Below, piece after piece: positions 39,791-51,402 of a DNA stretch of 64,000 nucleotides. This DNA comes from Gymnogyps californianus (lineage: Eukaryota > Chordata > Aves > Accipitriformes > Cathartidae): positions 4,215,501-4,279,500 of the forward strand of contig NC_059476.1 of assembly GCF_018139145.2 (NCBI RefSeq), given 5' to 3'. How positions within the stretch are numbered: position 1 is the first letter of the stretch; every line of letters begins with the position of its first letter. The translations under genes were made by a program, and so were the position numbers. The notes under the pieces were generated by a model, which was not told the origin of the DNA, did no database searches, and saw only the letters and a list, made by a program, of their open reading frames with translations.

Positions 39791-41713
39791 TCATCTCTGT
39801 ATGCAGCGGCTTTGTTAGAGCCTTTACCCCTCGCATGCTCAGCCTCACCTATTGCGTTTGTTAACTGTGTTTTCTGGGAAGTTATTGCTTCGCTGGCGTG
39901 TTTTTAGGAGAGGCGTACGCTGTTGCAGAGGAATAGAATGCAAGGTAGAAGTGCCTGACTGGACTATGTGAATATGAAGAACCTGAAGTGTTTCGAGAGG
40001 ATGGGTTAAGTGTTGCTGTCGCTGCTCTACAGAAGGGGAAGCAGAAGTCGAGGTTACACACATTGCCCAAGGTCAACTTTTGGACATCAGCCTGGATTTT
40101 CCTGGTTTGCGGTGTCTTCTTCTCGTGTGTCCTATATTATGTGAACCCAGCGGTTTTTTAGTCTGTCGTGAAAATTTTGTTTGCAAATAATGCAGTGTGA
40201 AAATTCACCTACCACGGAGGAGCTGTTTGGGGGTCAGTTTGAACGAGTGGTACCAAGTTTGTGGTTATTGCTGGCTTTTCAGACTTTATTTTTTTAACCC
40301 TTTCTAGTACTTTGTAGGCAGAGTGGTTGAGACTTTGCAGCATGATACAGATGGCCACTCAGGAGAGGATTTCTTGCTGTGCTTGCTCTCATGCCTGTCT
40401 CCTCTTCCCCTTCTCTCCTTGCAAGGCCTCCGAAAACATGATGGTGTTTTGCTTTGTTTCTAGAAATCACAACTTTCCACTAATTCTGCTGTTTTGGTGC
40501 CTTTAAGTGGGCTTAAAAGGGTGGTGGATGGCTGGTAAAAGGCAGGAGCCTGTTGAGCAGGATCCATCCCTGGAAGGTTTGTAGCTATTATCAGGGTCAT
40601 CTGTCTTCACCTTAAAATATAAAAGAGGATATTGAATCACTAGCAGTATAGCATAACTCGGTTAAAAATTAGTGCATGTAGTGCTGAATTGTTTGAATTC
40701 ACTTGTCAGCATGAGGTCTTTTCTTGTATGTCTTGATTCATGAATGCTGTTGTGGAACTTGCTTTGAAAAACTCATACCTGGATTTTACAACAAAGCTGT
40801 TGGGTAGAAGTGCCACAATGGCACATTCAGGGTATGCAGCCTGAGCTCAGGTCAGAGTGCTCAGGGATTAAGCAAACCTTTGGCTCTCTGTAGGAACAAA
40901 AGCATCAGACCTGAGAGGATCCATGTAGGGTCTTCCTCTGTGTCACCAAAATGCAGAAAAGCCTGCAGCTGTTGGCCCTTTGCAGAATGTTTCTCATAAA
41001 TCAGCCACAAATACCGCTTTATGGATTGCTTTATTTCATCGACATTTAAAAGTGTGTATGCTAGAAACGGCAGCTCTGGCACCCAAAGTTTAATGTTAGC
41101 CCTTCAAGTATGAAGGTAAGGACAGGCTACGGTGACAGCTGGAATATGTATCAAGGTCTAGTTGCAAATTCAAGGTCCGTTGATGACTTTTACAGGGCAA
41201 GGCTTAAATAAGAGATGAAAGTGGGTGTGTGGTGGGGTGTGTGTGTGTGGGTGTGTGTGTGTGTAAGTACTGGAAGAGCAAAAGCTACTTTCCCTTTTTT
41301 ATATACTCTCTAATAATTTTTCAGTGTCTGTGAACCTACAAAATAGCTTAATGGATTTCATCTGCTAGGAATAGATTTTTAAGACCGAAATAAAACTGGG
41401 AAGGCCATACAGCGCTTCGGCAGTTCTTGTGTACAATGCTGTTTTTTCTGATCGCAGGGAAGATAAAGGGGCTGTAAGCTGGATTTGCAGTATAGGATGT
41501 GTGACCAGTGGGACACTGGGGTTGGAAGGACTAAACTCGCAGCTGTCCTTTCAGAAACCCGCTCTGCTGTTGGGGACGGGGAGGTCTCACCTGGTGTGCT
41601 GGAAATCCTAATGAATCCTTTCGTTCCTCTGCAGGATCGACAGTGGCGGTATGCACGCCGATTCCTGTGAATTTTCCTAAGTTCCTGGGGGACTGCTTTT
41701 CTTTTTGAATCAG
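39791..41713. other. non-coding, intron immediately upstream of the CtBP2 start exon
   Basis: This stretch ends in the splice acceptor of the next exon (TGCTTTTCTTTTTGAATCAG, AG at 41712-41713). Apart from a GT microsatellite it holds no recognisable element. The minus-strand frame at 40861-41082 is open but unrecognised. Confidence 0.55.
41221..41264. repeat. GT microsatellite
   Basis: An interrupted (GT)n run, with GGTGGGG and GGG interruptions, covers about 44 bases. It is ordinary simple sequence. Confidence 0.85.
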
Positions 41714-41794
41714 AAAGTTACAAAATACCGTCAAGAATGGCACTTGTGGATAAACACAAAGTCAAGCGGCAGCGACTGGACAGAATTTGTGAAG
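41714..41794 (+). CDS. CTBP2: CTBP2 exon with the CtBP2 start codon (residues 1-19)
   Basis: The exon has 23 bases of 5' UTR, then an ATG at 41737 in strong context (A at -3, G at +4). It encodes MALVDKHKVKRQRLDRICE plus one base of the next codon and ends at a GTAAGA donor (intron from 41795). This is the distinctive N-terminus of CtBP2, the C-terminal binding protein co-repressor that bridges PxDLS-motif transcription factors to histone-modifying complexes in the nucleus. The basic stretch KHKVKRQR is a nuclear-localisation element. Lys6, Lys8 and Lys10, reported p300 acetylation sites in mammalian CtBP2, are all present. The acceptor is pyrimidine-rich and ends in CAG at 41713. Splice phase is 1. 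The remaining exons (dehydrogenase-like NAD(H)-binding core) are not in the window. RIBEYE transcripts skip this exon. Confidence 0.95.
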
Positions 41795-44700
41795 GTAAGA
41801 GTATGCTCCAGTTTTTTCTATAGAAGCTGGCAGATGGTTAAGGTAGAATACCTAATTTTTCCTTGTTTTTTACAGCACTTAGACATAAAGAGTTCCAGAT
41901 CCAGGACTAGATCCCCTGTCCTCTCTGTTGGCTCAAAAAACAGTCATACTGGTGTTGAAACATTGGAAAACGATATGCTGGTTACTCATTTGAAAGTCAT
42001 CTGTAATCCTGTGAACAGGATTTTTCTTTAATTACCAGGTCTTCTCCTTTTATCCTCATTTCTACTGAAATGATCTAATCAGTCTCAATTTGAAACAGAG
42101 CTTAAATTTATACTGTCTTTAGAAAAAGGTTGTGCTCTGTTAAATGTGCTGCTTTCTGGAGTTCTCCTCTGGCTGGAGAAAGAGCCGGGACACAGAGGCT
42201 CATGCCATAACTCTTCTTTCCCTTCCCACTCCAAGCGGTGGCAGTTGCAGTGTCCAAGACAAGTGTCACTCAGGGGGTGTGAAAGTAGACAATCTCCTGT
42301 AATATTGACTATCACCCTATAAGAATTAGATGGAAAATTTAAAAGTTGTTGTTGGAGTATTTCTTGTGCTTTTGGGCATATTGTTGGAACAGCTTTTATT
42401 TCGTCGGTGTGTGGTGATAAGGCAGATTTGCTGTAAATCATTCTTTATTAATAGTATGTTACAGTGTCACAGCACAGGTGGCTTTTACCTTCTATTTCAA
42501 TTTTCCAGCAGAAAAAGTTTTTAGGTAACATTTTCTATTGCAGCTCACATAGCGTAATTAACTTATGATAGAAATCAAGTGATGGCAAACAAGCTCTGAC
42601 TTTTTGGTGTACACGCCAATAATTCTCCTATGCAGACCAGCACTCGTGCAAGTTTTACCATCAGCAGCAAAAGCAGAACAGAGTGTTATTTTGGGAAGAA
42701 TATCTTAAGTTATGTCTCTTAAAGAGTTCCAGCATTCATCTGCTTTTAAGGAGATGGATAGTGGCCTGCAGGGTAACAATTTGCAGAATTACTTGAATGC
42801 CAACAAGGTGAAATAGGTTTTGCTTGTGGATGAAAGCGCAGAGCTCACGGGGGAGTTGTACTGCGTCTGTTCGAGTAAAATGTGTGGGGCTTTGTGGAGT
42901 TTCCAGTGAGTGTAAAATGCTGATCAGGACAGGGTGGTTTTTCCCTTGGTTTTTGTGTGTTACATATTGCTTACTCTAGCATGCCAAGGTAACACTCCTT
43001 TGCTGTTGCTTTAAACTTGTCATGAGTTACTTAGCTCTATTAATTTTGCTCTGTTAATTTTGGAGGGGGGAGGCAAAGCAGAGAAGATGAGAGTTAGGAA
43101 GGAGTGTCCAGGGTACACTGCAGTGTGGAGCTGCAATTTCTCCAGTTGAATGTCATAAACGCTCAGGTGCAGTACGCTATCTCATCTTCAAAATTTACTT
43201 TGAACTTGACTTAAAAGAGTTGTATCAGCTGAGCCTGGATTTTCAAAAGCTGCCTTCCCGGTTTGATGTTTACTTTCAGATCTAGTTGCTGAGTGTACAA
43301 GAAATTCAAAAGGATCATACAACAAACCTGCTAACAGAGCTTTAGATGTGATTGAAGTTTAGATTATTTTCCTCTGATATATGAGCTTTTTTTCTTTTTT
43401 CTTGGTCTAAAGATATTCTTTTCTAATCTGTAAATGTGCAGAAGACAGAACTTTTTTAAGTATACTTTGTCATTTGCCACTTGTTTTGTGATTTGATTGA
43501 AATGCTGGGTTTCACTGTTGTAAGACGCTGCTGTGTTGTATTTATAAGCAAGAGATTAGGACTGAGTGTAAGCAACACTGTAAAAATTACCTTGAAAAAT
43601 GCAAAAAGCTTAGGATTTGCCAAAATACTAGACTTGTAGGACAGCAGTATACTATACTGGCATCTCTGATGGCTATTTTTTATTACAGACTCCTAGTCTT
43701 GGGATTATAGCATAGTAAAGCACCGAAGAGGGGCCATTCCAGCTGCTGTGAAAACACACTTTTTTGGGGTTTGTCTTGAAAGGTATATGGAATAATCAGT
43801 GAAAGATGATGAGAAATTAGGGAACTACTTCAGCAGACTAAGGAGAGGAATCTTTGCTAACAGAATGGTGTTCAGTGAGAAGAATCTATACTGCTCCATC
43901 AAGCCGAGTGCAACATGGTCCAAAGAAGTTGCTTTTAATGAGTTCCTGTTCTGTGGAAACACTTGTGCAGCTTTTCTCTTTAAACAAGTGGATGGGATAC
44001 AAAGCTATATTTTCCTGATGAAAACGTAAATGTTTTGTAGTACGTAGGTGGATTTCTGTGCTTTTTATGAAGTTGCATATACTGTACCATCCCTTTTACT
44101 ATTCACAACACAAAGCCTTGGAGAGTTTGCTAGGAACGGACTTTATTCCATTCAGAAGGACGGTGGCAGGTCTGGAGGTGAAATATCCTTGGGCTGCATG
44201 TTGTAATCACGGTCCATACTGCCAAACGGATTCTTCTTCATACGGGCTTACTAAAAACATAAGTAGTCACATGTTGAGGGAAATAGCTTACAAACTGCCA
44301 CGGTATTAAAAGAGTATATTAAGAAGCTGCAGTGTTTGTATTACTCTGTTAAACGTGCATCTGGCATGGAAAAATAATCCAAGCCGTACAAGGGGGTGGT
44401 ATCTTTGAAAACGCCGGTTCATAGCCTTTATAGGCAGGTTTATGAGTCTTGCAGGAAGAGAAGCAGTTCAGTCTCATTGCATTACTCAGCTTGACCAGTT
44501 CTCTGTTTTTTTTAATCAATAGTTATGACATCTTTGTATGCTGGTGTTACTTTTTGCTCTAAGCAGGCTGTTTTGAAGAGGTGAGCTTTTTGCACCAGGT
44601 AACAGATTTTGCTCTATAGAAAAATACGGGTGGGGTAAAGGTGCAGACTTGAGGGGATAAAGAAATTTTAGGGCAACAGCCTGCAGTAAAGACATTTAGA

Positions 44701-47700
44701 GTAGTCTGTTAAGAATTAAGCGGGTTTGTGATGCCCGTCTGAATGAAGCTAAGTCGGAGTGTGCTTGCAGTGATCTTGGCTTACCCGTTTCTTTCTTTTC
44801 TGGTTGTCCCAGAGGGTTTGGGTGCCTATTCTGTAATTGGATCCATGTGGGTGGAAAGATGTACCCAGTGAATCGCTGGGGCTTTTGAAAATAATATATG
44901 CAGAGTGGTTTACATAATTCCTGTTTGTGGAATTGTGTCTCATTACGTAGCGGGTCAAAATATGCTTTAGAGGCGGAGCTGCTGGTGCTGTTTAGTTAGA
45001 CTTGTCCAGCACCCCCTAGTTCAGATCCTGTTCCCATTAGCTTATAATTTTGCCACATTTTAAATTTGTTTGAGCTGAAATTTTCCATTCCATGATGAGT
45101 TTTTACCTCGGGGTGAATTAAAAAATAAAAGTTCCAGCAGAAATTGTGGAGCCGCGTCTGAGTGGGAGATGGAGAGGGATGTCAGTTTTGCTGTGTTTGA
45201 AACAAAGCAGAGCCGCAGTCCTGCAGCCATGCAGTGTGTGAGCCGCGGTACCTGCCTGCTCCGTTTCGGATAAAAAGGCTCTGAATTTTGCAGCGGAGTT
45301 GCTGTGGCGTCAGGAGTGTGCCTGTTACTGTTCCCAAATTTAGGGCAATTTCTCAGCCTTTGAAAGCAATGAAGTGAGCGCAGCTAACGCAGCTGAAGGC
45401 CGTGTCGTGTGCTCTGTAACAACTCCCCAGGCACAGGGGCGGTGGGTGCAAGGTAGGGACCTCCGCCAGAGCGCAGGCCTGCAAAGGGGGAGCAGCAGGG
45501 TTAGGTGAAGATGAGCGCAGAGTAAATCGGAGCAAGGAGGCAGGACGGAGCCTGCGCGAGGAAGGTGAGATCAGCTCAGACAACTGGCCCTCAAACTTAG
45601 GCACTGCGAGAAATAAGGTTACCTTTCTATCCTTCACGGCCGCCTTGATTTTAAGTTGTTATGGCCATCTCAAATTGCACGATCCTACAGGTAGGTGTGT
45701 TATTTCTCCTCGTCTTGGAAGCCTGGCGGTTTCCTCCTGCTCTTTGGGGGCTGTCCGGAGTCAGTCTTGGCTCTGCTCAGCGTTCCCGCACAGCCTCCTC
45801 TGCCTCCCTCTGGCCAGCAGAAACTGAGTGAAGCTCCAGGTTGAGGAGAAACCGTGGCAGGCCCTGCTAAGATGACAGAAGGTAGGCAAGATGTACAATA
45901 TTGCTGATACGCTGTTTTCCTTGCTGTTTCGCTGAAGGGAAGGTTCAGCCGCGGAATCCAGCCGCAGGTTGTGTCTCTGGCTGGGTAGTGCCCTGGTCAG
46001 GGTGGCTTGTTGCAGTGTGTGACAAGCCGTCAGCAGCAATAACCCCCAGGGCAGAAGCTCCCCTGCCTCTCATTTAGGAAACAACAACAGAGAGAGATTA
46101 GGTCTAATTTTTTCTGTGCTGCCTGTGGCAGAACAAGGTGTGCAGCAATGCCTCCAAGAAACCCCAAGCTCAGAAGACCGTGGCAGTCCTGGCACATGGC
46201 ATCCATCGCTCCCGTGGGGCTCCGGTGCTCGCACAAGGCATTCCCGTGCAAGGAAACAACTTGAAGCATCACTTCTGCTGCCCAGCCTGCTGCTTGCTCA
46301 GCTGTTCTTTATCCTATGTTTCTGTGAATATGGCTAAAAAAAATTAAATAATACCAGGAGCTGGACAGGGAGTCAGGAGCAGCCCTCCACAGTTGCTGGC
46401 AGTGTCTTTGGGAACAGTCTGGCTGGGAAGCCAGAGGAGAAGGTGCTATGGCAGTTGCATTGTCATTTCCTCATGAAATGTAGAAACTTAACGGGAACAA
46501 GGCAGTAGTGGTGGCACATCCAGGATACAGGATGGCAGTGTCTTGTCTGTGTGTAAAAGATGGGTTTCCCAACACCACTGAATTCCTCTCTGATGATCCC
46601 AAGTGCTGCCTCTGCTCCATACCATTGCAACTGCGCTAGCCTGCTGTCTTCAACACCAGTGCCATGAAATTTTAATGCCCAGTTTTACAGGTTAAAGTTT
46701 GCACTGACATTTATGAGTCAGTTGAGCTTTCAACACATGCCCCAGAAGTGGCAGCCCTGAGATGAACAAGAAGCAAAGAGAAAAAATAATTGCAAGGCCA
46801 AGTGAGCCCAGACATTTTCTGATCGAGTTTTTGCTTCAGAATTTGTCATTATCCAGTGGGAAATCATGTTCTTACTTGTCAGGTTGTGCCACCAAAGCTG
46901 TCTGTACTTTGCAAAGTAGCAGAACTGTTTGCAGTGCCAAACAAGCCATTCATACTCTTTGGGTTTTTTTCAGGTCCTTTGATATGTCTAATGGCCGATA
47001 AATGCCAGCACAGTCACATAATACTTTTCAGTGCTTAATGCATGAGTCTCTCAGCTTTTTGACTTATTGGCTTATATTCTGAGTGGCACCCTAGTGTCCT
47101 CTTTGGATGAGGCTTCTCTGGTGCTACCCAGAGTTCATATTTCCTGTAGGAAATCCTCAAGTATTTACCTTCCAGTCACTGCAGTATCTGTGTGTGGCCT
47201 TGACCCTCTGCATACCCTTGTTTATCAGTGGGAGTGGGACACCATCATGGATACTGATGGCTCTTGGATAGGTCTGAGTCCTTTGACGCAATAGTTCGTC
47301 TTGAAAACCTTGAATAAACACCTTCCTGTGATACATCGGCCAGTTGGGATGGTGGTTTTCTTTCTCTTCTTATGTTTCCCCATTGATTTTGTGGCCATTC
47401 AAAGGAAAAGGAACGGAAGCCTTTGAGCGACGTACTTGCATTTTTAGGCTGAAGCAGGAAACTCAAGATGAACTAGGAAACGCCTTTGTTCCTCCAGCAG
47501 CCAGTTCGTTTGATTGCTCGTTATTTGTTTGTTTGCGGTGGTGTCTGCTGTTTGCTGGATTTTGACCAAGCCCTCATTAAGGAGGGTGTCTGCTCTGAAG
47601 AGCTCACAGCATAGGGCACCTGATGGTTAAAACAAAGTACATATGATCTGAAAAGCAGCTGCTGCTCAGAGCAAAATCCACACATCTGTAGCAGTCGGGA

Positions 47701-50700
47701 GACAACGTGGCCTTAGTGCTGCACATCCATGCATGTGTCTGGTCATTGGCTCTGAATTACTGAGTTGGGGAACTCTCCCAGCTGCAGTTGCTGAACCATC
47801 CACAAACAACCCAACAACCAAAAATCTGGAGAATTTTCTGCTGGGTTAGTGGTCTGGGTTTCTTGCTGAAGGTCCAGCAGGATGCGGGGAGGGCGCTGGG
47901 GAGCACGATGTGAGCGAAGCAGGGAGCGGAGGAGGTGGGAGAAGGGTCGTACCACTGGTGGGAGCCTAAAGCTGGCTCATTTTTTTGCAAGGGTGGGAAG
48001 GGGTCTGTGAAATGGAGGAGGGAATTTGGGGAAGGACAGGGTGGTTTCATCATCAACAAAGTTATCTTGGCCGTGGCTGCATGAGGCTGGTTAAGTCCTT
48101 TCAAGGGTGGACAGAAATTCTGTGTTCCACATTTCCACCTGTGATGGAAGTCGATGCAAACCATATCCAGTAATATTTGAATAAATATACTATGTAATGC
48201 TAGATACTCTGGTAAATACAAGCCTGGATCTATGGCAGGGGTGCTTTTTACCTGCTGTTTATTTCAGTTTCTCATCCATAAAAGTGGACTTAATATTCAC
48301 ACTGTCAATTATTGCTTGTGGTGCACTTTCTTATCGTTAAAAGAAAAAAAAAACAACCAACCCTCAATAGAAGTGCCCCTGAAGAATTTTAATGGTTCTG
48401 GCTTTTCAGCAGTATTTGAACAGTGTGTCCTTGAGGTCTGGGCTCACACACCACTAACAGCAGAATACGGAATAGGTTCTCATTCAACAACTGCAGTCCA
48501 TTCGTGCTTAAAAACAGAGGAACCTTGCTTGTGGAAGCAGATGGGAAAATGTACTTAAAAACTACAAGGCGGCAAAATGAAAGTTGCACAAGCAACCTGA
48601 ATTCCAGCGTCCTCTCGTTTTCCAAGCCTTAGTGTTTTGTTAACATGGTATTGTGTAGGAAATATTCAGTTATAAGACATTATGGTACACGTAATGCCAG
48701 AAAATGAATTGTTTCAATGCTGAGCATCTCTCTTCCAGACCATTGCATGTCTGAGGGTCTCAGGAGTGACTGGGCAAATCTGGAAAGGGGCTGCCTCCAG
48801 TTCTTGCTGCTTTGTGTAATGTAACAGTGGCCAAAATGAGTACGTTTGCTATTTGGGTGGAGGAATTTTCTTCCATTCTTGCAAATTTGAATGCCAAGTA
48901 GCATCTGATAATACTTATTTTTACTGCTTAGAAATAGAATCCTATTATCTCAGGAAATTCTTATCACCACTAGTCATTTGATGAGAAACAATGAGTTAAA
49001 GATGATATCAAGTGTGGAAGAAACTGCTTGTCCTGAGTAAAAGTGACTTATTTAGAATAAATATAGACCTTTTTTTCCTAGTGGATTTGAGTTTCTTTGT
49101 TCCATGAATATAAAACACAGTACAAGGATTTCCCCCCCGCAATAAAGCTTTTGTATTTTTTTTCAAGTTTCCACCTCAAAGCACATAAACCATCAGGCTT
49201 TTAAGGAAGGGTTGCTTACCACATTTTGCCTAGAGAAAAGGCAGACTAAGCTTGTCAGATCCTCTGCCGTTGCACCCTGTGCTGAATTATGCTAACTGAA
49301 GATCTGTCTGGCTGCTCCTAATGTTTTGCTCTTCTGAGAGTCCATACGAAGTTCTTTGGCCTTTATGGAGGTTTCAGAAAATCACTTCAAGTTCATACAA
49401 AAGCTGGATTACACCTCGTTTTACGAATGTGGGCAATGAAAAGAGTGCCATCCAGCAGTGCTCTTAATTACCCGTTCGCTGATAGAGGCATAGCAGGTTT
49501 GGGAATTACTTGTCATTAATAAGTTTTGTTAAAATTTTAAGATTTTTTAAAAATTGGACAGAATCTTATGGATGAAGAATGTTCAAGCAACCTCAGTGGG
49601 TTCACAGACATTATTCAAGCTTATTGGCCTTATTCCATGATTTTCAACCCTTTTCCTGTGCTGAATCAAGAACTCTATTTGTAAGTGGACATCTTCTGCT
49701 TTGTGACGGAGGTACTGTGTAGCTCATATCTACAGGTATGCTGTTGTCCTTACAGCATGGAAGCATAGGCTGCTCAAGTAGCCTTCCAGTTCTGTGTAGA
49801 TTTTTTTCTGTATATTGACTTATGTGCAGTCTCCTGTGACGTGCCATAGGGGGATATGCATGACAAGATGTAGGACTTGAGCCAGATATGAAGCCAGCCT
49901 GACAAAATCCCCCAGGCATCCGGTGAAGAGTAAGACACATTTAGATAAGGTTACAGACAAAAATTTCATTAATTTGGTATGCAACTTCTTTGTAATAGAT
50001 ACGTGACTCAAGCTATTGCAAGAAGCAGAGCTCCCCTTTCCCTGAGACTTCAGTGCCATATGCACAGAAATAGGAAAAAATACTTCTGTTGTGGTCTCCT
50101 TGCGTTTAAGCCCACATTTATCGTAACTTAATGCGTGTCTAACTCTTAATTCTGCCTTGTATTTTTCCATTTCCCCAGCCTTAAGACAAGGTTCCATGTA
50201 AACACGCTTTATAACTTCATGTCATTAATTAAGAAACAATTACATCTGATGACTTCAATACCATCAACTTAATTTTCATCCTTACCACATTTCCCATTTA
50301 AATTAACTGGTTTAGGGATTAACATGTTGTCATCGTATCTGGGTTTTTTCTCCTTACTCTAAATCCTCCCCCGCATTTAAAGATTACTCAGAAAAATGAT
50401 AATATCCCCAGAATATGCAACGAGAAGCTGCGTTCAGGGGTTGTTGGAGCGGCGGCCTCAGGCAGCCCTGTTGCCTGTTCCCGAGCTCCAGAGTTTGGGA
50501 GCGCTGCAGAAGCCGCCTCCAGCATCCAGGGGGTGGAAGTTGGCTGCTTTATCTCTTCCAAATATGTGATGGGAAATGATCAGTCCTCAGGGACAGATGA
50601 GAACAGGATGGATTTTCCTTCAAAATACCAGAAAAAACTCGTCTCTAACTCCTAAGTTAGAATCTTTCAAGGACTGACGACATTTGGATCTGGACCAGAC

Positions 50701-50803
50701 TTTTAGGTTTGATTCTGATTCTGCTGAATATTTACTAGTAAATATTTTGACAGGAGTAGGACATCTGGCTATACTAAAATAAAGCTGCAGAGAAACGCAT
50801 TAC
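41795..50803 (+). other. CTBP2 intron, first part
   Basis: The intron starts with GTAAGA and runs past the RIBEYE exon. In this first 9 kb I see no coding exon, RNA gene or clear repeat. Frames such as 43799-44029 and 48232-48558 are unrecognised and taken as chance. Confidence 0.55.
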
Positions 50804-50808
50804 ACAAC

Positions 50809-51397
50809 TGTCGTGATTTAACCCCAGCCGGTAACTAAGCACCACGCAGCCGCTCACTCACTCCCCCCATCCGGTAGGATGGGGGAGAGAATCCGAAAAA
50901 AGTAAACCTCGTGGGCGGAGATAAAGACAGTTTAATAGGACAGAAAGGAAGAAAATAATAATAATGATCAGAATAATAATAATAATGACAACAATAATAG
51001 TAAAGGAATTAGAATATATAAAGCAAGTGATGCACAATGCAATTGGTCACCACTCGCTGACTGATGCCCAGTTAGTTCCTGAGCAGTGATCCGCCCCTCC
51101 CAGCCAACTCCCTCCAGTTTATATACTGGGCATGACGTCATATGGTATGGAATACCCCTTTGGCCAGTTTGGGTCAGCTGTCCTGGCTGTGTCCCCTCCC
51201 AGCTTCTTGTGCCCCTCCAGCCTTCTTGCTGGCTGGGCATGAGAAGCTGAAAAATCCTTGACTTAGTATAAACACTACTTAGCAACAACTGAAAACATCA
51301 GTGTGTTATCAACATTATTTTCCTACTAAATCCAAAACACAGCACTATACCAGCTACTAGGAAGAAAATTAACTCTATCCCAGCCGAAACCAGAACA
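50809..51397 (-). mobile_element. solo LTR of an avian endogenous retrovirus (ERVL-like)
   Basis: The 589-bp element is flanked by a perfect 5-bp target-site duplication, ACAAC at 50804-50808 and 51398-51402. Read on the minus strand it begins TGTTCTGGTTTCGGCTGGGA and ends in GGTTAAATCACGACA, with TG/CA termini. Minus-strand promoter features are a CRE-like TGACGTCA at 51133-51140 and a TATA box (TATATAAA) at 51118-51125. An ATTAAA polyadenylation signal lies at 50931-50936, followed by a conserved U5-type end. There are no gag, pol or env sequences, so it is a solo LTR left by recombination. The family is abundant in bird genomes; the ERVL assignment is inferred from the 5-bp duplication and general resemblance. 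Confidence 0.88.
50952..51001. repeat. AAT/ATG-type trinucleotide microsatellite inside the LTR
   Basis: An imperfect (AAT)n run with interruptions lies within the R/U5 part of the LTR. It is probably an expansion of an A/T-rich stretch after insertion. Confidence 0.75.
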
Positions 51398-51402
51398 ACA
51401 AC

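Noticed and set aside
41408..41440. U6 snRNA-like start (GCGCTTCGGCAG)
   Set aside because: The match stops after about a dozen bases and the conserved U6 core is missing.
41705..42031. 108-codon + strand frame covering the CtBP2 start exon
   Set aside because: It reads the exon in the wrong frame and runs into the intron through a consensus donor; the CtBP2 frame starting at 41737 explains the conserved residues.
50968..51288. 106-codon minus-strand frame
   Set aside because: It lies wholly within the solo LTR, which carries no retroviral protein gene.
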